From a bacterium (GTDB taxonomy: Bacteria; Muiribacteriota; Ozemobacteria; Ozemobacterales; Ozemobacteraceae): a DNA stretch of 6,957 nucleotides. The position numbers and the translations under genes are program-made. A model generated the notes under the pieces. The model did no database searches, was not told the origin of the DNA, and worked only from the letters and a program-made list of their open reading frames with translations. Positions 1-5,273 of the stretch are shown here, piece after piece. The stretch's first letter is position 1. Each line of letters starts with the position of its first letter. The stretch covers positions 1 through 6,957 of the forward strand of contig JACPTH010000355.1 of the NCBI GenBank assembly GCA_016192885.1. Reading direction: 5' to 3'.

Positions 1-321
1 CGAAAATTTCATGCCGGCATCGATATCCGAGCAAGGAGAGGAACACCTATTTTTGCCCCCATGGAAGGTTTGGTGCTTGAAACAGGTTTCAATCGCGGTC
101 TTGGGCGATCGCTTAAAATAGCCTGTGCTAATCAAACAATTCTTACGTTCGCCCACCTTTCAAAATTTCATTGTAAAACAGGGAAGAGAGTTCGAAGGGG
201 AGATTTGGTTGCCTATGTCGGGTCTTCGGGTTTAACAACCGGTCCCCATCTCCATTTTACCGTGAAGCGGAATGGTCGTTTTATTAACCCTATTCACCTC
301 CTAACTCCAGTTTCCAAATAA
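1..321 (+). CDS. M23 family (LytM-type) metallopeptidase, C-terminal part; 5' end outside the window
   Basis: The frame is open from base 1 and ends at TAA 319-321, giving 106 visible residues. An ATG at 61 is internal, because essential residues lie upstream of it. The visible part is a nearly complete M23 catalytic core: H4 and D8 in the HAGID motif and H85 in GPHLHF are the expected zinc ligands, and H52 (AHLS) and H83 are the usual catalytic histidines. The lipoyl-like stretches around VRRGD and YVGSSGLTTGPHLHF are typical. Known members cut peptide cross-bridges in peptidoglycan, or act as inactive activators of amidases. All metal and catalytic residues are present here, so activity is expected. 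It lies upstream of an amidase locus on the same strand, which fits a role in wall remodelling. The missing N-terminus probably holds a signal peptide and perhaps LysM or coiled-coil segments, but this cannot be seen. Confidence 0.93.
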   Translation, partial: RKFHAGIDIRARRGTPIFAPMEGLVLETGFNRGLGRSLKIACANQTILTFAHLSKFHCKTGKRVRRGDLVAYVGSSGLTTGPHLHFTVKRNGRFINPIHLLTPVSK

Positions 322-391
322 TTGATGTTTGGTGGTCCCTCCTCGCTTCTTTAAACCAAAAAATAGTAATTCAAAAAATTGAGAGTTTCTT

Positions 392-420
392 TTGAAAATG
401 CCGAAGTAATGTTTAGTAAT
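392..420 (+). promoter_or_regulatory. Candidate sigma-70-type promoter for the TPR-smpB-amidase-GerMN block
   Basis: TTGAAA at 392-397 (5 of 6 to TTGACA) is followed after 17 bases by AGTAAT at 415-420 (4 of 6 to TATAAT). The surrounding sequence is AT-rich, and composition becomes richer in G+C just downstream. The predicted transcript would begin near 427, at the foot of a hairpin. No strong terminator was seen between the M23 gene and this site, so read-through from upstream is equally possible. Confidence 0.3.
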
Positions 421-424
421 TAGG

Positions 425-464
425 CAACCTAAATTGCTCGATATGAAGAGCGTTCGCCTAGGTT
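425..464 (+). other. Stem-loop in the leader region
   Basis: AACCTA (425-430) is complementary to TAGGTT (459-464), and GCTC (436-439) pairs with GAGC (447-450) inside it, so the RNA could form a two-part hairpin. It starts about where the candidate promoter would begin transcription. A second small hairpin with AAGGC/GCCTT arms lies further down, near 528-549. I cannot match the region to a known riboswitch or small RNA family, and the structure may be fortuitous. Confidence 0.25.
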
Positions 465-471
465 AAGAAAG

Positions 472-567
472 ATGTTGAGCCACCAAAAGTTTCGGGTCTT
501 GGGAATCCGCAAGCACAAAATGATTGAAGGCAGAGTACTTTCCGCCTTGCTGGGGCGCCCATCATGA
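472..567 (+). CDS. Possible small upstream ORF (31 aa), overlapping the next start codon
   Basis: ATG 472 opens a 31-residue frame, MLSHQKFRVL through ALLGRPS, ending at TGA 565-567. The stop overlaps the ATG of the TPR gene in an ATGA arrangement, the classic geometry of translational coupling. An AGGT lies about nine bases upstream as a weak ribosome-binding site. The same frame stays open upstream to 433 with no standard start codon. The peptide is basic, has no signal peptide, and is not recognised. Its third codon positions are richer in G+C (about 19 of 30) than those of the neighbouring genes. It could be a leader peptide coupling translation to the following gene, a remnant of a longer gene, or a chance frame across a structured leader. 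The TPR gene has only a poor Shine-Dalgarno of its own, which mildly favours coupling. Confidence 0.25.
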   Translation: MLSHQKFRVLGIRKHKMIEGRVLSALLGRPS

Positions 568-1655
568 ATCATTTTCGCTTTGAGCTCTTTTTGTTCTTTG
601 GTTTCTTTTCTTGTTTTTCATTGTTTCCATCTCCAAAAGTTTTTGGAAATTCTAATTTGTTTCATGAGATGGATGGTAGTAAATCCCTAGACCAAGCCCT
701 AACTTCTTACGAAAGCGGTTATCGCGAATACCGTGAAGGTAACTTTATTCACGCGGAACAACTTTTCCAAAAGGCTCTAGAAAATGAACCTAATTTGATT
801 AAAGCCCACTATTGGTTGGGTAAACTATATCGCGAAATGGGGATGTTAAAGGAATCAGTTTTTCATTGGGAGGAAACACTTCGATTGAAAAAATTAATTC
901 AGGATAGGCGATTGGCGCTTTCAATAAAAGACAACGAATATCCGGCCCTTTCCCAAATTTCCTCAACCAAGGTTAAAATAAAAAATGCTAAGGAGTCATA
1001 TGTTCGCTCCCAAAATTTTCTTCGAGAAGGGCATTGGGATGGAGCACTTGCTGAAGTAAAGGCTGCGGTTTCGCTCTACCCCGGAAACTTGGAGTATCTC
1101 GCTTCTTTGGCTCGTTTACAGAAAGATTTGGGAGATTATCATGGGAGTCAAAAATCTTATGAAGAACTGTTGAAAATTCCCACCGTTTCGGTTGATCTGG
1201 GGCTAGAAGCCCTTGATCACTTGGTTCCCGGGGGAAAAAGGGCTTTTTCAGTTCAGCCGCTTAAAGAGTTTTCAAACAAGTTTCCCGGCAATTTGAAAAT
1301 CGCATCGCGCCTTCAAGCTCTTCAAAAAAATGTAGAGGAGCCGTTTTACCCCCTTGGGAAAGTTGTTAAACGAGAAAATGGCCAGGTTATTTTAGATATA
1401 GGGTTCAACCAGGGGTTAAAACTTGCCGATGAATTCAGATTAAAGTTTCAATCATTTCGACATGGAAATCCAATCTTAGGCAACCCTCCCGGAGAGATCT
1501 TGGGGAGAGCAATGGAAGAGGTATCTGGAGACCTGTTGCTGACTAAGGTGTTTGCCAATTCTTCATGGGCCCTTATCCAAAGGGAATTGGGTTTTGGAGT
1601 GAAGGAAGGTGATCTAATTGAAATCAAAAGTCCAAGCATCCGATCAGGAAACTAA
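564..1655 (+). CDS. Secreted TPR protein with FlgT_C-like C-terminal domain
   Basis: This 363-residue protein begins with a hydrophobic, Phe-rich export signal (residues 5-28). Residues about 49-110 form TPR-type helices (ESGYREYREGNF, AHYWLGKLYREMG). A second TPR group covers about 143-205 (RSQNFLREGHWDGALAEV, LARLQKDLGDYHGSQ). From about 264 to the end a beta-rich module reads GKVVKRENGQVILDIGFNQGLKLADEF, then GEILGRAMEE and VKEGDLIEI. This resembles the C-terminal domain of flagellar assembly protein T and similar SH3-like modules, although no other flagellar gene is present. It probably acts in the periplasm as a scaffold; no enzyme motif is seen. Its start overlaps the stop of a possible small ORF, and its own Shine-Dalgarno is weak (GGGG at 552-555, within a GGGCGCCC palindrome). 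Its 3' end overlaps smpB by 38 bases. The exact role is unknown. Confidence 0.85.
   Translation: MNHFRFELFLFFGFFSCFSLFPSPKVFGNSNLFHEMDGSKSLDQALTSYESGYREYREGNFIHAEQLFQKALENEPNLIKAHYWLGKLYREMGMLKESVFHWEETLRLKKLIQDRRLALSIKDNEYPALSQISSTKVKIKNAKESYVRSQNFLREGHWDGALAEVKAAVSLYPGNLEYLASLARLQKDLGDYHGSQKSYEELLKIPTVSVDLGLEALDHLVPGGKRAFSVQPLKEFSNKFPGNLKIASRLQALQKNVEEPFYPLGKVVKRENGQVILDIGFNQGLKLADEFRLKFQSFRHGNPILGNPPGEILGRAMEEVSGDLLLTKVFANSSWALIQRELGFGVKEGDLIEIKSPSIRSGN
1602..1620 (+). promoter_or_regulatory. Ribosome-binding site deciding the TTG start of smpB
   Basis: A strong purine-rich Shine-Dalgarno, AAGGAAGGTGA, lies inside the TPR coding sequence about six bases before TTG 1618. No ATG or GTG is available near the conserved SmpB N-terminus. 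A second TTG at 1657 would remove 13 residues and lacks such a site. This supports the nested TTG start. Confidence 0.7.
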
Positions 1656-2097
1656 ATTGATTGCGGAAAATCGAAAGGCTTTTCATGATTACTTCATTCT
1701 TGAAAAACTTGAGGTTGGGATAGCTTTGGTTGGTTCTGAATTAAGGCCTTGCCGCGAAGGAAGGGTTGTTTTAAAAGATTCTTTTGCCGATGAAAGAGAT
1801 GGAGAATTGTGGCTCCACGATGTTCATATCGGGCAGAATCAGTTCTCAAACATTTTGAACCATGACCCGCTTAGAACTAGAAGACTTCTGGCACATAAAA
1901 GGCAGATTTTAAAGATAAGGCAGAAAGTTACGAATGTGGGGATTTCCTTGGTTCCTTTGAGGATTTACTTTCGAAAGGGAAGAGTGAAAATTGAATTGGC
2001 CCTTGTAAAGGGAAAACGCCAGTATGATAAGCGTGAAACTATTGCAAAGAAAGATTTAAAACGTGAGATGGAACGCGAGTTTAATAAAAGGGGATAG
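1618..2097 (+). CDS. smpB: SsrA-binding protein SmpB (tmRNA partner, trans-translation)
   Basis: SmpB binds the tRNA-like domain of tmRNA and brings it to stalled ribosomes in the cytoplasm. The 159-residue length is normal for the family. Family signatures are clear: LIAENRKAFHDYFILEKLEVGIALVGSE (residues 14-41), GELWLHDVHI (62-71), NHDPLRTRRLLAHKRQI (81-97), LVPLRIYFRKGRVKIELALVKGK (111-133) and the basic tail YDKRETIAKKDLKREMER (136-153), which inserts into the ribosomal mRNA channel. Translation starts at TTG 1618 behind a strong Shine-Dalgarno. The gene overlaps the preceding TPR gene by 38 bases, and the amidase begins seven bases after its stop. Two positions look divergent. The usual EVKSLR motif reads ELRPCR, and the usual PY after the HI strand is QN. 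The tmRNA gene itself is not in this window. Confidence 0.96.
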   Translation: MKSKVQASDQETKLIAENRKAFHDYFILEKLEVGIALVGSELRPCREGRVVLKDSFADERDGELWLHDVHIGQNQFSNILNHDPLRTRRLLAHKRQILKIRQKVTNVGISLVPLRIYFRKGRVKIELALVKGKRQYDKRETIAKKDLKREMEREFNKRG

Positions 2098-2104
2098 GTA
2101 CAAG

Positions 2105-3832
2105 ATGGTTCCTGAATCTTTTAAACCTTTTTTATCAGTCCTTTTGATTTTTCTTGTACAAATTCATTTCCCTTCGGTTTCTTGGGGGCAAGAAAACCAA
2201 AGAAGCGAAAAAGGGTTTGTAAACGCCAAAGATCTTGCCCATTCGTTGGGCCTTTCTTATCATTGGTTTCCAATGCAAAAGATGGTCATTCTTTCAAAGG
2301 GAACGAAGATGATGCGGTTGATTGTTAATCAAACCAACGCCGTGGCGGATAATACGCAAATCGTTCTCCCTTCTCCGCCTCTTTTGATTGAAGGTCAGGT
2401 AATGGTTCCCGCCCAAGTTGTTATTAAAACCTTTGGAACGGAGTCCGCCATTCCCACCCAAGACTCAAAATTTCCAAAGGAAGAGGAAACGAAAGAAACC
2501 GAAGTTCCTAATTTTCCCGCCGTTGAAAGGGAACCCCCTTCCCCCAAAGCAACGCAGTCGGCAAAGATTAAACCCGAAGTTGCTTCTCTTGAATCTGAGG
2601 AAGATGAGTCTATCCTTTTAGCGGTTCGTCACTCGATCCGAGAGGATCAAACCCGCGTTGTACTCGAATTTGACGGGAATGTTTCGTTCAAATCCGAGAT
2701 ATTAGGGAAAAATAAATTCAAACTACGAATCGATGGTTGCAAAAATATTATTCCGAAAAAGCGTTCCAATCCTGTTGGCCGGGAACTTGTTAGCATGGGA
2801 ATTAACAGCGGTTCTGACAGAAAAGGTCTGGTAATTTCATTTGAGTTGACCGACGGAAGCGTTCAGCCTATTGTTGAGACTGTCGCCGACCCCTATAGAG
2901 TGATTCTAACTTTTAAAGCTTCGCCCGAAGCAATTGCTTCTTCATCCCTTAGCTTGGAAAAAAGACTTGCGAGCGCAGCGGGAGTTCTTACGGGTGCAAC
3001 TCAAACCGCAAAAATTCCCCCAACTAAAATTCCAATTACCGCCAGTGAAACAGAAAATATAAACGGGACTTTTTTGAAAATTGCTTCAACGAGTGAGCCG
3101 TCATTAACCCTTAATCCGGTTGCGACTACCACTGAGCCGATTCCGGATTTCAAAATCGAAGTTCCCCTTGCAACCATTAGTCGCCAAATTTTTTTGGGAA
3201 GAACAGTAATAATTGATCCTGGACATGGCGGTTCTGATTTTGGAGCTAATGTCCCTGGATTGGAAAGTGAAAAACTTATAACGTTGACAATCGCTCAAAA
3301 ACTTAAGCAAGCGCTTTTAACTGCCGGTTTAAACGCAGTTTTATTGCGTACAAAGGATATTGAAATTTCCCAATCCGAGCGAAATTCCATGGCAAACCGC
3401 GCAGGCGGGGATCTTTTGGTTTCCTTGCATGTTGGAGCCTCGCAGGACGAAAGCCTCGAAGGATGTTCCTGCCTGCTTTTTGACGGAAAAGGTACAAGTT
3501 TCGACCTGGAAATAGGCTCAAAACTTTCCCCGCAGCTAATTTTCAATGAATGGTATCGAACATATAGGTTTGATCTTGCCAAATTCATGGCGACAAAAAT
3601 AAGAGATCGAATGATAAACCATCTTTCAATATCAAACAGAGGAGTCAAGTTCCTTCCCCTTTTTCCATTGAGGTTTTTAGTGATTCCTGCAGTAATGGTA
3701 GAAGTTGGTGTATTGACCCATCCCACCGAGGGGAAGAAATTAAGTTCCCCCGGCTTTAAAGATGCCATTGCTAGGTCAATAACTAATGGAATTGTGGATT
3801 TTTTCAACTCAATTAGAGTTAATCAGGATTAG
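2105..3832 (+). CDS. N-acetylmuramoyl-L-alanine amidase with Cu_amine_oxN-like, AMIN and Amidase_3 domains
   Basis: This exported zinc amidase (575 residues) cuts the bond between MurNAc and L-Ala in peptidoglycan. I chose ATG 2105, with GGGGATAGG upstream, over an in-frame ATG at 2063. It places a normal signal peptide (about residues 8-28) at the N-terminus and avoids a long overlap with smpB. Residues 36-110 resemble the copper-amine-oxidase N-terminal-like domain (FVNAKDLAHSLGL ... GQVMVPAQVV). A Glu/Lys/Pro-rich linker spans 115-168. Residues 170-272 look like an AMIN domain, which targets amidases to septal wall or secretins. A Ser/Thr/Pro linker follows (275-355). The Amidase_3 domain covers 366-570 with ligands H374 (DPGHGG), E389 (ESEK) and H442 (SLHVGA), and catalytic E533 (MVEVGVLTHP). 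All key residues are intact. Resembles AmiC-type enzymes, but the extra N-terminal domain makes a symbol unsafe. Confidence 0.94.
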   Translation: MVPESFKPFLSVLLIFLVQIHFPSVSWGQENQRSEKGFVNAKDLAHSLGLSYHWFPMQKMVILSKGTKMMRLIVNQTNAVADNTQIVLPSPPLLIEGQVMVPAQVVIKTFGTESAIPTQDSKFPKEEETKETEVPNFPAVEREPPSPKATQSAKIKPEVASLESEEDESILLAVRHSIREDQTRVVLEFDGNVSFKSEILGKNKFKLRIDGCKNIIPKKRSNPVGRELVSMGINSGSDRKGLVISFELTDGSVQPIVETVADPYRVILTFKASPEAIASSSLSLEKRLASAAGVLTGATQTAKIPPTKIPITASETENINGTFLKIASTSEPSLTLNPVATTTEPIPDFKIEVPLATISRQIFLGRTVIIDPGHGGSDFGANVPGLESEKLITLTIAQKLKQALLTAGLNAVLLRTKDIEISQSERNSMANRAGGDLLVSLHVGASQDESLEGCSCLLFDGKGTSFDLEIGSKLSPQLIFNEWYRTYRFDLAKFMATKIRDRMINHLSISNRGVKFLPLFPLRFLVIPAVMVEVGVLTHPTEGKKLSSPGFKDAIARSITNGIVDFFNSIRVNQD

Positions 3833-3840
3833 GGGGGAAA

Positions 3841-4482
3841 ATGATTCAAAATAAAAAAAGAACCAGGCAAAAACAAGAAAACTTTCTGTTTTTTTTAATG
3901 GGAATCATTCTTTTAGGTCTTTTGATTTCTGGTTATTTTCTATTTGTCGGAAAAATTTTGCCTGGAATTTCATCTTCAGGAACAAAAATCCCAAGTTCAA
4001 ATCATTCGGAATCAAAAAAAACTACTCTCCCCTCACTTAGGGATGACCAGGGAAATGAACAATCCGGGCAAGCTATGAATTTATACTTTGCCGCTAAGGG
4101 TCAGGACAAATTAGTGAAAGAGATCCGTCGGATTTCTACCGGGGAAAAAACCATCATCGCAATAGCGATAAATTTGATTAACGAGCTAATTAGGGGGCCA
4201 TTTTCCCCGGAAGCTCGCCCCTTGATTTCGCCAGGTTCTCAACTTAGGGCGCTTTTCTTCCATAAAGGAATTTTCTATGTGGATTTCTCGCGGGAGTTCA
4301 TTGAGAATCATCCTGGTGGGGCGCAGGAGGAAGTATTGACGATTTACTCGATTGTAAACACTTTAACCGAATTGGACTCAAAGGCTAAAGTAAAATTTCT
4401 GGTTAACGGAACTGAAATTGATTCTCTTCGTGGGCATGTTGCCCTACGCCAATTTATTACAAGATTTGATTCGCTTCTATAA
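3841..4482 (+). CDS. Membrane-anchored GerMN-domain protein
   Basis: This 213-residue protein starts at ATG 3841 behind a purine-rich GGGGGGAAA, eight bases after the amidase stop. A basic N-terminus (KKRTRQKQ) precedes one transmembrane helix (about 15-37), giving N-in topology. A Ser/Lys-rich linker follows (about 42-78). The GerMN domain spans about 79-197, shown by MNLYFAAKGQDKLV, LINELIRGPF, FYVDFSREF, the helix EEVLTIYSIVNTLTEL and VKFLVNG. GerMN was named from sporulation protein GerM, but the domain occurs widely in non-sporulating bacteria and often lies beside N-acetylmuramoyl-L-alanine amidase genes, as here. I infer a periplasmic accessory role in wall remodelling, perhaps binding or regulating the amidase. 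The biochemical activity of GerMN is not well defined. No evidence of sporulation is seen in the window. Confidence 0.88.
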   Translation: MIQNKKRTRQKQENFLFFLMGIILLGLLISGYFLFVGKILPGISSSGTKIPSSNHSESKKTTLPSLRDDQGNEQSGQAMNLYFAAKGQDKLVKEIRRISTGEKTIIAIAINLINELIRGPFSPEARPLISPGSQLRALFFHKGIFYVDFSREFIENHPGGAQEEVLTIYSIVNTLTELDSKAKVKFLVNGTEIDSLRGHVALRQFITRFDSLL

Positions 4483-4523
4483 AGAAACGGAAAGAAAATA
4501 TTGGGGAATTCTTTTCGGAAACA

Positions 4524-4543
4524 AAAGACAAAAATTTGTCTTT
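4524..4543. terminator. AT-rich perfect inverted repeat between convergent genes
   Basis: AAAGACAAA (4524-4532) and TTTGTCTTT (4535-4543) are perfect complements separated by AA, 41 bases after the GerMN stop. Allowing a minimal loop, a stem of seven or eight A/U-rich pairs is possible. The arm ends in only three T residues before CCC, so intrinsic termination would be weak. It could also be a protein-binding palindrome. Its place between converging genes favours a transcript-end role. Confidence 0.35.
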
Positions 4544-4573
4544 CCCAAACACTTAATTTCTGCTTGCTAATGC

Positions 4574-4595
4574 AAAAACCCCGGAGCGACTACGG
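4574..4595 (-). terminator. Weak rho-independent terminator for the pilin gene
   Basis: Read on the minus strand, CCG TAG...CT CCGG (4595-4581) can fold as a short GC-capped stem with one mismatch and a three-base loop. GG and then five T residues (4578-4574) follow. It lies 21 bases beyond the pilin stop codon. The stem is short, so it may need Rho or be partial. Confidence 0.4.
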
Positions 4596-4616
4596 CCCAA
4601 AAAAGGGTTCTAGCTT

Positions 4617-4979
4617 CTAGCCCCCATAAGTTGAAGACGCGAACCCGTGCAAAGGGCACCCTACTCTGTCGATTCCACCGGGCTGGGTGGTCGGGATAAA
4701 GGGAAGTTTTTTTTGCGGACAATTTAACGACACGTTACCACTTAAGTAGGGGCTAAGATCGGTTATCGCTGCAGGATATTCCCCTTTGTGCTCGATGTTG
4801 TAGTACTCGCAAGTTCGGCTCAATAAAGCAGTTTGTTCGAGACAACGCTTCTCAAAGGCTCTTTCGCGGGCCCTATTGAAATTAGGAACGGCAATCGCAG
4901 CTAGAATCCCGATAATGGCGATAACAATCATCAGCTCAATTAAAGTAAAAGCACGGCGATTTTTTTGAAAAATTCTCAT
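4617..4979 (-). CDS. Type IV pilin-like protein with N-terminal prepilin motif
   Basis: The 120-residue product has a short basic leader, MRIFQKNRRA, then FTLIELMIVIAIIGILAAIAVPNF, the hallmark of class III/type IVa-like prepilins. F11 would be the N-methylated first residue, and Glu at +5 is present. The residue before the cleavage site is Ala, where Gly is usual. The C-terminal part is small (about 85 residues) with four cysteines; the last two (NCPQKK ... VGCPLHG) recall a CP...C..HG pattern seen in many small pilins of uncultured bacteria. ATG 4979 gives a normal leader length. An in-frame TTG at 4988 would add three residues. No assembly genes (pilB, pilC, pilD or pilQ) are here, so it is an orphan pilin relying on machinery elsewhere. 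It could serve in pili, a type II secretion pseudopilus or DNA uptake. It is convergent with the GerMN gene and divergent from the lipoprotein gene. Confidence 0.9.
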   Translation of the reverse strand: MRIFQKNRRAFTLIELMIVIAIIGILAAIAVPNFNRARERAFEKRCLEQTALLSRTCEYYNIEHKGEYPAAITDLSPYLSGNVSLNCPQKKLPFIPTTQPGGIDRVGCPLHGFASSTYGG

Positions 4980-4986
4980 TTCTTTC

Positions 4987-5015
4987 AAAATACCTAATGT
5001 TTGTGATAAATGTCA
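4987..5015 (-). promoter_or_regulatory. Candidate promoter of the pilin gene
   Basis: On the minus strand a perfect TTGACA (5015-5010) is followed, after an 18-base spacer, by TATTTT (4992-4987). Initiation would fall around 4980, directly before ATG 4979, implying a leaderless or nearly leaderless transcript. A second TTGACA lies upstream at about 5038-5033, but no good -10 element follows it at 17 bases. The -35 element overlaps a TTGTGA...TGTCAA near-dyad. Confidence 0.35.
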
Positions 5016-5022
5016 AGCTCTA

Positions 5023-5045
5023 CAAAAAGTTTTGTCAAAAAGTTT
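5023..5045. repeat. Tandem direct repeat CAAAAAGTTT, 13-base period
   Basis: CAAAAAGTTT occurs at 5023-5032 and again at 5036-5045, separated by TGT. The pair lies directly upstream of the pilin promoter candidate. It may be a regulator-binding site or simply low-complexity AT-rich DNA. Confidence 0.45.
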
Positions 5046-5202
5046 CTTTAATTTTTTCCATAAACCTCCTTGGAGTAATGCTCCGGCTCAAAATAGAAAC
5101 TTGAGAATTAATCGACGAAAAAACTGCAAGGTTTTGCCAGCTTTTTATCAGTTACTGTCATTAAAAATGTTAAACGCTGTTTGTGACGGTTTTTGTGGAA
5201 GC
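5046..5202. other. Non-coding part of the divergent intergenic region
   Basis: Between the short repeats and the lipoprotein promoter I see no convincing gene, RNA structure or operator. One plus-strand frame is open through here from a TTG, but its composition is Lys/Asn/Phe-rich, it has no domain, and it runs through the promoter into the start of the lipoprotein gene. It is treated as chance. Confidence 0.5.
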
Positions 5203-5231
5203 TTGAAGTGCGGTATGGAAATTGCTATAAT
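5203..5231 (+). promoter_or_regulatory. Sigma-70-type promoter with extended -10 for the lipoprotein-TPR operon
   Basis: A perfect TATAAT lies at 5226-5231 and is preceded by TGC, giving the extended -10 motif TGnTATAAT. TTGAAG at 5203-5208 (4 of 6 to TTGACA) is exactly 17 bases upstream. Transcription would begin near 5238, giving a leader of about 36 bases before GTG 5274. This is the best promoter in the window, and it marks the right-hand genes as a separate, probably well expressed unit. Confidence 0.65.
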
Positions 5232-5273
5232 GTGGAACTTTTTATTTTTCAACGAAGTTGAGGTACACAGATT

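Noticed and set aside
328..357. Terminator after the M23 gene (TTTGGT ... ACCAAA)
   Set aside because: The arms are only six bases with a loop of about 20 and no T tract follows.
425..560. 6S RNA, tmRNA or signal recognition particle RNA
   Set aside because: Size and hairpin context invited the comparison, but I could not find the long closing stem of 6S RNA, a tmRNA tag or tRNA-like end, or the SRP tetraloop motif.
564..1655. Flagellar role for the TPR protein
   Set aside because: Only the C-terminal module resembles FlgT_C. No flagellar gene is nearby, and the N-terminal TPR part does not match FlgT.
2063..2104. Earlier in-frame ATG for the amidase
   Set aside because: It would add 14 residues before the signal peptide and extend the overlap with smpB. 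ATG 2105 has a good upstream purine tract.
3295..3807. 170-codon minus-strand frame opposite the amidase catalytic region
   Set aside because: It lies wholly antisense to conserved Amidase_3 motifs, and its translation shows no domain or signal peptide.
3841..4482. Sporulation gene assignment (gerM) for the GerMN protein
   Set aside because: The GerMN domain is common in non-sporulating bacteria, and nothing else in the window suggests sporulation.
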